DNA from: Winogradskyella ludwigii
GTDB lineage: Bacteria; Bacteroidota; Bacteroidia; Flavobacteriales; Flavobacteriaceae
DNA length: 64,000 nt
Assembly: GCF_013403985.1 (NCBI RefSeq)
Contig: NZ_JABFDF010000006.1
Span: 124,001-188,000, forward strand
Direction of reading: 5' to 3'
Positions 35,216 through 44,674 of the stretch are shown here, in pieces. Positions within the stretch are counted from its first letter, which is position 1; each line of letters begins with the position of its first letter. A program made the position numbers and the translations under genes. The notes below the pieces were generated by a model. That model saw nothing but the letters and a program-made list of their open reading frames with translations, had not been told where the DNA came from and made no database searches.

Positions 35216-37519
35216 TTATCCTGCTCTATATATGTTTTCTTGTAATTTATAATAAGCTCCTAATAATGTTTTCATATCTCCAAAAGCGGTTTTAGCATCT
35301 TTAGATGTCCCTAATTTTAATTTCACTAAATCGCCCAACTTATCGCGCTGTAATTCCTCAATACCATAATCCTCATAATGCTTTAATATAAATTGCAGAA
35401 ACTCTCGCGCTTCTAAGTTTTTATAGACTTCAAAAAATTCGGGTTGGTCTTTTACAAACTTTACACGTTGCTTACGTGTCATTAAATTAGAATTAAAAGA
35501 TACGTGCGAGAGCACATCAAAAATATCACATTCTGGTGTGGCAATCATATTACGTAAATCATTGAGCTGCTCATTATCAAAGCCTAAATCCCCTAACTGA
35601 ATAAGCAAACTTGCTCGCGTATCAGGATTAGACCAAATGTTGCGTAAATGAGTTTCGTCTTTATAAATAGCAGGTAACTCACCTATCAGTTTTTCCAAGA
35701 ACTCACGTACGGTGAGTGGTTTTCCATTTTCATCAATATAACGGGTATCAACGTCTGTTACTTTTAACTGTCTCCCATTAGACAATTCTATAATTAGTTT
35801 TTCTTTACGGTCGTAAGGCTCGCCAGGTTCTTTAACCTTGGGTTGCCGTGGTGGTTTTGGTGTTGACTCTCCTCCTTCACCTCCAGCAGGTTCTTCGGGT
35901 TCTCCATCCCATGCGGCATCGTAAAATAAATTAGTAGCTCCCACAAAATCGATAATGGTAAAAAAGTCTTTACCATCAAACACACGTGTACCACGCCCTA
36001 TAATTTGTTTAAACTCTACCATAGAGCCAATGGGTGCCGTTAATACAATATTGCGCACATTTCTAGCATCTACTCCCGTAGTTAACATTTTTGAAGAGGT
36101 TAATATAACTGGAATGTCATTGTCATTATCTTGAAATTTCTCTAAAAGTTCGCGGCCATGTTTCCCCTCATCGCTAGTGACTCTAACACAGTAATTAGGG
36201 TCTGTTACCTCCTTATATTTATTAATATAATCGCGTAAGTCTAACGCATGATCTTGATTGGCACAAAACACAATGGTTTTATCCATTTTACCAATGTGTT
36301 GCAAAATAGTTTGCGCTACCAATTCAATACGCTGTTTTACGGTAATACTACTATTGAAATCTTTAAGTTCGTATCGATCTTTAGTCACTTCACCTTGAAT
36401 AATCCTACTATCATTCGTATGAATGTATTCGTCAATATTTGTAGTTACACGCTTTACTTTATAAGGTGTTAAAAAACCATCTTGAATGCCTTCCTTTAAA
36501 GAATACTCGTAAATAGGTTGTCCAAAATATTTATAGGTATCAACATTATCGTCACGTTTAGGTGTCGCCGTTAATCCTAAATGAATTGCAGGCTTAAAAT
36601 GATCCAAAATGGCGCGCCATGAACCTTCTTCATTAGCACTTCCTCTATGACACTCATCAATAACAATTAAGTCGAAAAAATCACTTGGGTATTCTTTGTA
36701 AAAACCGCCAATATCTTCACGTTCTGCAATAGCTTGATAGATAGCAAAAAAGATATAGGCATTGGTAGGTACTACGCCATTACGTTTGCGAACTTCTTCC
36801 CCATCAATTTTAATAACATCCTTCTCATAAGGATTAAACGTATTAATGGCTTGATCTGCCAATACATTCCTATCGGCTAAAAACAAAACTCTTGGTCGTC
36901 TATCATTGCCATCTAAGTTCCATTTGGCTTGTAATAACTTATGTACAATTTGAAATGAGATAAAGGTTTTACCAGTTCCTGTGGCTAAGGTCAAAAGGAT
37001 GCGATCTTGACCATCAGCAATACTCTCCATCACTTTATTTACCGCAATCTCTTGATAATAACGTGGTCCAAAATTACCTGTTAATAAAAATGGAATACGC
37101 TGAAGCTGCTCTTTTAGTGCGTTCTTTTTTCCAAAAAGGCGATTGTATAAGTCTTGAGGTGTTGGAAAATCATCAACATAATCTCCTTTACCAGTTCGTC
37201 TATCAAACTCATAAATTTGTTTACCATTGGTAGCGTAAACAAAATTGATTTTTAGTTTTTCTGCGTAATCTAATGCTTGTTGTAATCCCTTGGTGGGATG
37301 ATCTCCTAATTTTTTCGCTTCAACAATGGCCAGATTAGTATTATTAAACTTTAAGAGATAATCAAGGAATAAACGTTTCCCTCTTTTATTCCCTAAAAGC
37401 TTTCTTCCATCTGTAAAATAATATTCCCTAACAATATGAATAGATTCCCAATGACTATCCACCAACTTAGGGTCAATAAAATTCGCTCTGGTATCAGATT
37501 CTGATATGTGTTTTGTCAT
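35216..37519 (-). CDS. hsdR: Type I restriction enzyme R subunit HsdR
   Basis: A 767-aa translocase/nuclease. The N-terminal PD-(D/E)XK core has FLDYLLKFNNTNLAIVEAKK (Asp53, Glu67-x-Lys69). The SF2 helicase motor has Walker A LATGTGKTF (178-186), DECHRG (288-293), GLTATPKRDD and the helicase C region MLTTGVDARNV and IIGRGTRV. The C-terminal part is the EcoEI-type R-subunit domain (FVKDQPEFFEVYKNLEAREF-type). It is first in the minus-strand order, with the modification genes separated from it by the repeat/GIY-YIG insert. Confidence 0.93.
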   Translation of the reverse strand: MTKHISESDTRANFIDPKLVDSHWESIHIVREYYFTDGRKLLGNKRGKRLFLDYLLKFNNTNLAIVEAKKLGDHPTKGLQQALDYAEKLKINFVYATNGKQIYEFDRRTGKGDYVDDFPTPQDLYNRLFGKKNALKEQLQRIPFLLTGNFGPRYYQEIAVNKVMESIADGQDRILLTLATGTGKTFISFQIVHKLLQAKWNLDGNDRRPRVLFLADRNVLADQAINTFNPYEKDVIKIDGEEVRKRNGVVPTNAYIFFAIYQAIAEREDIGGFYKEYPSDFFDLIVIDECHRGSANEEGSWRAILDHFKPAIHLGLTATPKRDDNVDTYKYFGQPIYEYSLKEGIQDGFLTPYKVKRVTTNIDEYIHTNDSRIIQGEVTKDRYELKDFNSSITVKQRIELVAQTILQHIGKMDKTIVFCANQDHALDLRDYINKYKEVTDPNYCVRVTSDEGKHGRELLEKFQDNDNDIPVILTSSKMLTTGVDARNVRNIVLTAPIGSMVEFKQIIGRGTRVFDGKDFFTIIDFVGATNLFYDAAWDGEPEEPAGGEGGESTPKPPRQPKVKEPGEPYDRKEKLIIELSNGRQLKVTDVDTRYIDENGKPLTVREFLEKLIGELPAIYKDETHLRNIWSNPDTRASLLIQLGDLGFDNEQLNDLRNMIATPECDIFDVLSHVSFNSNLMTRKQRVKFVKDQPEFFEVYKNLEAREFLQFILKHYEDYGIEELQRDKLGDLVKLKLGTSKDAKTAFGDMKTLLGAYYKLQENIYRAG

Positions 37520-37698
37520 AAATAAGCATTAGCAATTCTGCGTTAGATAAACGCAAAACGATCTGTCAGTTAAAATTGAATTGTAGGGAGATTAAAGATA
37601 TAAAAACCCTTTAATTTACAAAGTGAAATGTATAGTAATTCCTTAACTTTCCTTTACGGAAAACCTCATTATCCAATTAATACTGCTAAGGCGTACCC

Positions 37699-39270
37699 TT
37701 ATAATTGACTTTTAAAATAAAACGGTATACCCAACTTAAAGCCAAAGCGTAAATCTTTGTCTTCACTATTAGGGGATTTACTCAGATCAGACCGGTCTGC
37801 AAAAAACTGTAGCGTGGCAAAATTCTTTTCCTTAGACTTTAAATTTATCAAAATACCTAAACGCATATTGTAAATCTCACTATCCTTGCCCTTACCGGTA
37901 TCAAATTCAACATGACTATAGCCTATTTGTCCAAATAAACCGAAGTGTGTACTTGGATATAGATAAGCTTCTACACCAACAGACGTTTTCAAACCATAAT
38001 TATACAGTTGACCATCGGTATTATAATTACCTTCAATTTTATTCGGATTTGTAATTATCCCTGTACTTAATGTATCACCTATAGTAGATGGAAATTCATA
38101 AGTTTGTTTTTTAAACCCATCTACATTAGACCCTCTTGCTATTTGCCCAGTTAATCTAGTGTAAAATGTTTTTACCATTGAGTAAGATTCAGGCTTAGTT
38201 TGATAGAAATAACCAACTTGCATATCAACACCAAATAAATCTCCAATTGCATCATTAAACTGTTTATTAAAAGGTAAACTTTCATTAAATGTATAAACCT
38301 TTGATATGGTCTCACGTGTATAAAAGGGTGACCCACCAAAATAAATTAACTTTTTACTATTCCAATAAGGTTGTGCTTGTTCAATTTCTGTAGTACTTAT
38401 AATGTCCGTAATTGAATCTATTGAGGTTAGTGTCTTTTCATATAGAGTGATTGCCTTTTCAATATCATAAGATTCCAGTTTTAAGTCATGTATATTTTCA
38501 GAGCTTTCAGGTTTAATTGGTAGAGTTACCTTCTTGGCATCATCATCTTCAATTATAATTGATTGAATTACGACTGCTGATCTTGAACTAATTTTTTTTT
38601 CCTTGATAAAAGTATTTACATGAGCAGAATCAACTTTTTCAACAAAATCACCCTCTAATTCTAAAACATAGTCATACTTTTTTACAGCTGCATTTAATTC
38701 CTCAATTGTAGATTCTAAATTCTCTACAGGGATACCTTTATGCGTCAACAAAATCCAAGAATAATGATAGTCTTTTAATAAATCTGCAATCTTCTTTCTC
38801 TTAGCTGTCTCAATTTTATAAAACCCTCTCTGAACCTTTTTATTCTTAATTGGTTTAAAATATTTTCGTGTTGACCAAATTGAATGAAAATAATTAATAG
38901 AAATTTTAGCATCGGTACTACCGTTATTCTCATCAAAAAAATAAATACCTTTATCTGTAGTACTAAAATCACCTTTAGCAGTAACTAGATAATGTTGCCC
39001 AGAAAAAATACCTCCACTTAAAGAAATTTTATTTTTATCTTCATTAAAAGTAGCTTCTAGTCCTTCACTAGGGCTTGTTTCACCAAGTAACAAGTAAGAT
39101 AAATCTTTTAAAATAAGCTTATCAAAAGAGTAGTCTGAAACTAACTTTTTCGAGGCTAATTTAACATTCACACCCTGTTCTAACTCAATATATTGATTAA
39201 AAACAAGCGTTTTATCATTCTGAGCAAATAATCCAATAGAGAAAAATAGAAATAGTACATTAATTTTCAT
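37699..39270 (-). CDS. Secreted protein with probable outer-membrane barrel C-terminus
   Basis: A 523-aa protein with signal peptide MKINVLFLFFSIGLFAQ. The middle is alpha/beta and helical (EKAITLYEKTLTSIDSITDII). The last 200 residues alternate aromatic and polar strands (YNYGLKTSVGVEAYLY, HFGLFGQIGYSHVEFD, MRLGILINLKSKEKNFATLQFF) and end with a Phe-rich strand FGFKLGIPFYFK, typical of an outer-membrane beta barrel. Family not recognised. Preceded by an ATACCC-N6-GGGTAT palindrome shared with its neighbour. Confidence 0.7.
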   Translation of the reverse strand: MKINVLFLFFSIGLFAQNDKTLVFNQYIELEQGVNVKLASKKLVSDYSFDKLILKDLSYLLLGETSPSEGLEATFNEDKNKISLSGGIFSGQHYLVTAKGDFSTTDKGIYFFDENNGSTDAKISINYFHSIWSTRKYFKPIKNKKVQRGFYKIETAKRKKIADLLKDYHYSWILLTHKGIPVENLESTIEELNAAVKKYDYVLELEGDFVEKVDSAHVNTFIKEKKISSRSAVVIQSIIIEDDDAKKVTLPIKPESSENIHDLKLESYDIEKAITLYEKTLTSIDSITDIISTTEIEQAQPYWNSKKLIYFGGSPFYTRETISKVYTFNESLPFNKQFNDAIGDLFGVDMQVGYFYQTKPESYSMVKTFYTRLTGQIARGSNVDGFKKQTYEFPSTIGDTLSTGIITNPNKIEGNYNTDGQLYNYGLKTSVGVEAYLYPSTHFGLFGQIGYSHVEFDTGKGKDSEIYNMRLGILINLKSKEKNFATLQFFADRSDLSKSPNSEDKDLRFGFKLGIPFYFKSQL

Positions 39271-39295
39271 AATAAGGTTGGTTTTGGTTAATACT

Positions 39296-39303
39296 CAAAA
39301 TTA
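39296..39303 (-). promoter_or_regulatory. Candidate -7 box for the secreted barrel protein
   Basis: TAATTTTG on the minus strand fits TAnnTTTG, 26 bases before the start codon. The ATACCC palindrome lies about 23 bases further upstream, where an activator of a weak -33 region would bind. Confidence 0.5.
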
Positions 39304-39325
39304 ACAGCAATACCTACTACACACC

Positions 39326-39343
39326 ATACCCAATAAAGGGTAT
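39326..39343. promoter_or_regulatory. 18-bp palindrome ATACCC-N6-GGGTAT (copy 1)
   Basis: A perfect 6-base inverted repeat separated by 6 bases, at 56-73 bases upstream of the barrel-protein start. The same geometry recurs at 40465-40482 and 50906-50923. It could be the binding site of the nearby response regulator. Confidence 0.55.
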
Positions 39344-39344
39344 A

Positions 39345-40406
39345 TTACACTACAACAAACTCATTATCAGACAAAAACACAGACACAGGCCGATGATCAC
39401 TAGAAATAGTCTTACTGTTAGAATCAGCATTCACCCGCTCAAAAATCTCATGCTCCACCTGCCCTGCTTTCGCATTCACCTTTAAAGGAAAACTACCATT
39501 GCACAAAGGTTGGCTCACTAAAATATGATCAATAAGCAAAGGATTTTTACTAGCTGGAATCTTAAGAATGGGATCTCTAAAGCGTGCTGTCCAGCGCAGA
39601 TCTTTAGCCACATCAAACAGCACGTGGTTAAAATACTTTTCGGCCATCAAAACTTCTCCTTGCAGATTCTGTATCAAATCAAAAAACAGATAATTAGATT
39701 CAAAATAATCCTGCCCAGGACCATCATTACAATCTCCTAAAATCACTAAAGCAGGAGCTTCTAATTGTCTAAACTTCGCATCTACATAATGCCTAATATT
39801 ACGCGCTTCCGTAGCAAGTTTCACCCGGGCTTTTAAAGCGGTGTTAACATAAGCTCCCGTAAGGTTCTTTTCAGCATCATAAGTAATACGTTCTTTATTA
39901 ATCTTAGATTTAAGGTGTACACCAATGCACTCAATCTCCTTACCGTTATCTAATCTGTAAATAAGAACTTGCGGCTGACGGAAATGCTCGTGATCGTCGC
40001 GTTCAAATTGTCCCCAATAATTCACCTGCCAATGCTTACCACCAATAAAGGACTGCCAAACAATGGCGGCTTGGATTCTACATTGAGCCAATACCGTAGG
40101 CTTTACCAAATACCATAGCCACTGCGTACCACGCATATCGTAACCATAATCCCGATCCCGATCTCCCACAGCATCATTTGAGCCTTGTAACAACACAGGC
40201 ACCCAAGCATTATCTAAGACCTTATGGCAAAAATCAATAATCTTGGCTTCTCCCTTAGGACCTTCAACCATTAATAAAATATCTGCGTTAATTTCAGTAA
40301 TAGTGGCTTTTACACGCCTAATGCGCTCTAAGATAATGGAAGAAGGATCGTCTTCAATAAGTTGCTGACTGTGTTTTACATTCCAGGTCGAAATCTTTAA
40401 TGACAT
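39345..40406 (-). CDS. Endonuclease/exonuclease/phosphatase family protein
   Basis: A 353-aa EEP-fold protein. The metal and catalytic motifs are in order: ISTWNVKHSQ (about 5-14), ILLMVEGPKG with the conserved Glu, IGVHLKSK, VILGDCNDGPGQD (Asp and Asn pair) and the terminal SDHRPVSVFLS. It should hydrolyse a phosphodiester; DNA/RNA repair nuclease or phosphatase substrate is not decided by sequence. No signal peptide. Its start is preceded by the second ATACCC palindrome, so it may belong to the same regulon as the barrel protein. Confidence 0.85.
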   Translation of the reverse strand: MSLKISTWNVKHSQQLIEDDPSSIILERIRRVKATITEINADILLMVEGPKGEAKIIDFCHKVLDNAWVPVLLQGSNDAVGDRDRDYGYDMRGTQWLWYLVKPTVLAQCRIQAAIVWQSFIGGKHWQVNYWGQFERDDHEHFRQPQVLIYRLDNGKEIECIGVHLKSKINKERITYDAEKNLTGAYVNTALKARVKLATEARNIRHYVDAKFRQLEAPALVILGDCNDGPGQDYFESNYLFFDLIQNLQGEVLMAEKYFNHVLFDVAKDLRWTARFRDPILKIPASKNPLLIDHILVSQPLCNGSFPLKVNAKAGQVEHEIFERVNADSNSKTISSDHRPVSVFLSDNEFVVV

Positions 40407-40464
40407 AATTCAGTGGTATAATGTTCAATAGGGATAAAATGAATAGCTATTGGTATAGCAAACC

Positions 40465-40482
40465 ATACCCTATAAGGGGTAA
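40465..40482. promoter_or_regulatory. 18-bp palindrome ATACCC-N6-GGGTAA (copy 2)
   Basis: Lies 59-76 bases upstream of the EEP gene, almost the same position as copy 1. The flanks CC before and A/T-TTAC after are also conserved between the two copies. Confidence 0.55.
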
Positions 40483-40962
40483 TTTTACTATCGTGTGTCA
40501 ACAACCAATTATAATAATTCTTACGGTTAAGGAAGCCGTATTTAAGGGATGTATTAAAATTACTAAAAACAGCTAAACCACTAACAACAAACAAGATAAA
40601 ACGCAAAATTTAGCTTTGTAATACATTTTATCTTATAACTACAGCGTAATAATACAAACCTAACCGAGTTACAATGAAGCATAAAAAAACCCTGTAAAGG
40701 ATGATCCCGACAACGTAGGAACCAACGATTTTCAGAAATAATGAGCAATAACTACCTTTAAGCTATTATATCTAGGATTGACATACAATTAAATTAAAGA
40801 CCTAAAAACAATAATGCATTAGCGAATGGTGCTTTAGCGAAATGCTAAGCATTCATGAAAACCTATTTAATAAAATAAAAACCTTATGAACTAAAATGAA
40901 CACAATAAACAACAAACACCACCCTAATTTAAAAACATCCAGTGAAGTGAAAAGGAAAACAC
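40483..40962. other. Intergenic stretch without a recognisable gene
   Basis: No open frame with coding character, RNA or repeat was found between the EEP gene and the response-regulator terminator. Several short stops-rich segments could be decayed sequence. Confidence 0.45.
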
Positions 40963-40994
40963 AAAAAAAGAGGTATTCAAAATTGAATACCCCT
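40963..40994 (-). terminator. Terminator after the response regulator gene
   Basis: A stem AGGTATTC/GAATACCC with an AAAATT centre, followed on the minus strand by seven Ts. It lies about 120 bases past the regulator stop codon. Confidence 0.75.
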
Positions 40995-41114
40995 CTGAAT
41001 TAATCCCTAATTCATTTAATAGCCCTTATTTGTCCCTCTAAGGTAAGAACACGGCAAATTTAATTCTTAAAAAAGCAGATCCCTTACTGTTTTCCGTAAT
41101 GCCCTATTTTATTT

Positions 41115-41780
41115 TTAAATAAGTCCTAAATCCTTTACAATAGCCACTAAATGAATGGCATTATTTGCTTTAAATTGAATGCGTAATTTATTCAATCTTT
41201 TTTCTATGGTGCTCAAGCTATTTGGACGGATAGCATTAGTTTTAAACTGATGGCTTATATCTTCTTGTGATAAGCCATTAGACAATAATTTTAGTAATTG
41301 GATATCATAATCATAGATTTCCATGTCACTTTTTGGACTCATGGCTTGCGCTACTTGTGGTGATAAATAGCGCTTTTTTTGAGCCACCATTTTAATAGCT
41401 TCTTCTAATTGAATAGAGCCTTTTCTGTCTTTGCAGACATAGGCATTAACAGTATGCTGATTAACCAATGCTCTTACTTTTTGTAAATGGTCGTTCATAG
41501 AATACACTATAATTGGTAACTCAGGAAAGTCTTTACGTAAGGCGGCTATTAAATCTTCGCCAGACTCAAAACTAGCATTACGATGATCTTTTTTAAAAGA
41601 TAGGTCTGTTATCACTAGATTATAATCATTACCGTCAAGAGCGGCTCGTTTTACTTTTAAAAACGCATCATCACAGTATTGCGCAGTATCTATGGTTTTA
41701 ACGTTGCATGCCGTTAAAACCTGATGGACGCTTTTACTAATAGCATCGTGATCGTCTACAATTAAAACCTTTTTAAACAT
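41115..41780 (-). CDS. LuxR/NarL-type response regulator
   Basis: A 221-aa regulator. The receiver domain has the acidic pair Asp9/Asp10, phosphoacceptor Asp59 in LVITDLSF and Lys in the YVCKDRKG loop. The C-terminal HTH (about 155-215) contains DIQLLKLLSNGLSQEDISHQF and the recognition helix SLSTIEKRLNKLR. The usual LuxR signature is recognisable but diverged. It starts 2 bases after the histidine kinase stop, so they are one two-component unit. A good candidate to bind the ATACCC palindromes. Confidence 0.88.
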   Translation of the reverse strand: MFKKVLIVDDHDAISKSVHQVLTACNVKTIDTAQYCDDAFLKVKRAALDGNDYNLVITDLSFKKDHRNASFESGEDLIAALRKDFPELPIIVYSMNDHLQKVRALVNQHTVNAYVCKDRKGSIQLEEAIKMVAQKKRYLSPQVAQAMSPKSDMEIYDYDIQLLKLLSNGLSQEDISHQFKTNAIRPNSLSTIEKRLNKLRIQFKANNAIHLVAIVKDLGLI

Positions 41781-41782
41781 CG

Positions 41783-43426
41783 CTAAATAATAATTTTTAT
41801 TTTAAATCCTTTATTTGGTTGCGTATCAAAAGTAACTGTTCCATTTATTGAAACAATACGGTTTTCCACATTCTGCAATCCTGTATGCTTTTTAAAGTCA
41901 CTTCCAACCCCATTATCTGAATATGTGATTACTGTTTTCTTCCCTTCGGTCTTAAACATTAAAACGGCCACAGAGGCCTGACTATGTTTTTTCATGTTAA
42001 TTAAAAGCTCTTGTAACACTTTATAAATTGTAGTTCTTTTTATTTTAGAAAAGGTTTCCCAATTAATATCTGCACTGCCCTTATCTAAAACACTTGTAGT
42101 AGCATCACTATAACTTAATACCAAATCTCTTATGGTATCTACAAATAGTCCTTCGCCTTCTATAACATTATATTCCTTGGAAATGTCTCTGGTCTTATCG
42201 TAAATGCCTTGTAAATCATCTATTAATTGTATATTAGCTAGATCTTCACTTTCTAATTTGGTCATAAATTGAAACACATCATTGGCAACATCATCATGTA
42301 TTTGTTTCGAAATTCTAGACTCAGTATCATAGACTTGCTGTAACTTTTCTTTTTTGTGCTTGGAGTTTAAAATAAAGTAGATAAATACGGATAATAACGC
42401 AATAAAAGCCGCTACAATAATGGCTATTATAGTGCGTTGTTCTTGCTGCTCTTCTAAGATCTGACTCTCTAAAGCTTTTCGTCTATATTCTGAATGATCA
42501 TATTTTAGTAAAGCGAATTTATTTAAACTCTCTTTTTCAAACTTCAACAGACTATCATACGTTTTCTTATAATCTTTGGCGTATTCATTATCACCTAATT
42601 CAACCAGAAATCCTAAAGCATCCATTTGATAAGACATACTGTTGAGGCGATTTGCTATGGTAAGCGCTTTTAAAGAAAACGCTGTTGCTTTCTTAATATT
42701 TGATTGATCCCTATAGTATTCAGATAAACTCCTATAACTCGCATAGATACTTTTATAGTCTTGTTTTGCTACACGAAGTTTTAGCGATTCTTGTAAAAGC
42801 TGAAATGCATTATCGTCATTCAACTTAAAGCTTACATAGCCTAAATTATCTAAAACAAGGGCTTTTGTTAGTGTATCTGTTTTTGTTGAAAAAAGGGCAT
42901 ATGCATCTTGTAAATACGTTTTAGCACGATCATAGTCTTGCTTGTCTTTATAAATATTTGATATATTATTATAAAGCACAATACTATCCTTATTAGATTG
43001 TGCAAATTTCAGCGCTTTATTGTATAAACTTGAAGCTACAACAGCGTTATCACTTTCAGTATACAATAGACCTAAATGGTTGTTTAGACTTTTCCTTAAG
43101 TTAAGATTATATGCTGTTGGTTTTACTTTATCTAATAGTTTTAAACCCTCAATTGCTGTGTTTTCACTTTCATTGTAAAATCCTACTTTATAAGTAATAC
43201 TTGCTAAATTATACAAGCAATATATGGTACTAACGGTATCTTTATTCTTTATTGCGGAATTCTTAGCGTTGTCAATAAAGCTATACGCGTTGGAAAGATC
43301 AATTGGTCTTTTAGGTCTCTCAACTAAGTTTATAAAATAGGATAAGCTATCATTGGCTTGCTGTGCATAGGTATATGCACTTGTTATAACAAAAAAAAAG
43401 AGGAATGCTATTTTGGTTAATTTCAT
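41783..43426 (-). CDS. TPR-containing sensor histidine kinase (HisKA_3 type)
   Basis: A 547-aa membrane kinase. Signal/start MKLTKIAFLFFFVITSAYTYAQQ, five to six TPR repeats (for example NNISNIYKDKQDYDRAKTYLQDAY), one membrane helix IIAIIVAAFIALLSVFIYFI (about 330-350), then a phosphoacceptor region SKQIHDDVANDVFQ (His377) and an ATPase domain with QELLINMKKHSQAS and DNGVGSDF. The architecture (periplasmic TPR sensor, cytoplasmic NarX-type kinase) matches the cognate LuxR-type regulator behind it. Confidence 0.88.
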   Translation of the reverse strand: MKLTKIAFLFFFVITSAYTYAQQANDSLSYFINLVERPKRPIDLSNAYSFIDNAKNSAIKNKDTVSTIYCLYNLASITYKVGFYNESENTAIEGLKLLDKVKPTAYNLNLRKSLNNHLGLLYTESDNAVVASSLYNKALKFAQSNKDSIVLYNNISNIYKDKQDYDRAKTYLQDAYALFSTKTDTLTKALVLDNLGYVSFKLNDDNAFQLLQESLKLRVAKQDYKSIYASYRSLSEYYRDQSNIKKATAFSLKALTIANRLNSMSYQMDALGFLVELGDNEYAKDYKKTYDSLLKFEKESLNKFALLKYDHSEYRRKALESQILEEQQEQRTIIAIIVAAFIALLSVFIYFILNSKHKKEKLQQVYDTESRISKQIHDDVANDVFQFMTKLESEDLANIQLIDDLQGIYDKTRDISKEYNVIEGEGLFVDTIRDLVLSYSDATTSVLDKGSADINWETFSKIKRTTIYKVLQELLINMKKHSQASVAVLMFKTEGKKTVITYSDNGVGSDFKKHTGLQNVENRIVSINGTVTFDTQPNKGFKIKIII

Positions 43427-43665
43427 TCCTCTAAATTATAATAAAATAGTTATTACCCTATATTTCTTGAAGAAGAACGAGGTGAACAAAGTTCTCCATT
43501 ACCATCACAATAAGACTTGGTATTTATTTTGAAATAACCACCCTTGAGACCTCTGGTATTCAATTTCGTAATGCTTTTATAAAAGTCTAATACTTATATT
43601 GTTATTATAACTAGAATGCTATTTAGCCTATCCATTTATAAATAAAAAACAGATCCCAATTTACT

Positions 43666-44667
43666 CTACCGTTTCCGACTGCGATCTACTTTACAACGTC
43701 TGCATCGCGATAAATACGTTACCGAAATTTCATAGACACCATTAGTCCGTCCTATTTTAGACGTATTCACATCATACGACAACCCAAATCTTAAAGCGTC
43801 ATATTCTAAACCTAGAAATCCATTGATGGAAGTTAACACATGACTATTGGTATCATTTTTAGCCGGATTTGTTGCTGCTGTAATACCAATAAGAAACTGA
43901 TTGACCATAAACAAAGAGCCAATATCTAAACGGTTATATTCTCCTTGTTGCATGTAATTGGCCGTCATCATAATATTGTAATCATTCATAAAAGGAAAGC
44001 GAAAATTGCCATGTAACGAATAGAAAATATCTAATGGTAATTCTTCTCCATCTACAAATGAAATATTAGGACGATTAAGATGCTTAGCAGAAGCGCCAAA
44101 CCAATACGTTATGCCATTGAATTCTGCTCTTTCAAAAACAATACCAGCAGAAATATCTCCGAAGAACACATTATTGATAGTATTACTCAAAGGATCTACC
44201 GAAACAGGATTTACAACCCCTGAATTAATATTTATTTGATCTGCTAACGTGAGGTTACTAAAACCAACATCCTTAAAACCAAACCCCACTTCTAACGCTG
44301 GTCTAAAATACCAACCTCCATCTAAGTTAACGCGATGCGCATAATTAACATTAAACTGATAATAATTGTATTTACTAAAAGCCTCGTGCTGTCTTAAAAA
44401 ATTGGCACCAATACCAAAACCAAGGCTAGGTCCATAATCATACGATTTATTAAAATACGCATATTGAGTATCTACTCTTAAATCTAAATTAGGCCATTGT
44501 GTTCTGCTTAAAACTCCGGCCGCTACTCTATCACTATCTTCAAAACCAGAAAACCCTGGGTTTAATGTTTCTTGTATATAGTTAGATTGTGTAAAAATTG
44601 GATCTTGTGCTTGGGCTTTAAAACCGACTAAAACCAATAGTGTAATTATTATTCTTTTCAATGTCAT
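43666..44667 (-). CDS. PorP/SprF family type IX secretion membrane protein
   Basis: A 333-aa outer-membrane barrel of the PorP/SprF type, which works with SprB-like T9SS cargo. After signal MTLKRIIITLLVLVGFKAQA comes the family start QDPIFTQSNYIQETLNPGFSG, then ADRVAAGVLSRTQWPNLD-like and YNYYQFNVNYAHRV strands and a basic end. The Met of MTLKRI is chosen as start because the first in-frame Met would overlap the upstream adhesin gene by 17 bases; this start leaves 7. Confidence 0.92.
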   Translation of the reverse strand: MTLKRIIITLLVLVGFKAQAQDPIFTQSNYIQETLNPGFSGFEDSDRVAAGVLSRTQWPNLDLRVDTQYAYFNKSYDYGPSLGFGIGANFLRQHEAFSKYNYYQFNVNYAHRVNLDGGWYFRPALEVGFGFKDVGFSNLTLADQININSGVVNPVSVDPLSNTINNVFFGDISAGIVFERAEFNGITYWFGASAKHLNRPNISFVDGEELPLDIFYSLHGNFRFPFMNDYNIMMTANYMQQGEYNRLDIGSLFMVNQFLIGITAATNPAKNDTNSHVLTSINGFLGLEYDALRFGLSYDVNTSKIGRTNGVYEISVTYLSRCRRCKVDRSRKR

Positions 44668-44674
44668 TTTGGTT

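Noticed and set aside
40483..40962. Hidden gene or RNA in the long gap
   Set aside because: All frames are broken by stops and no stem set or homology was recognised.
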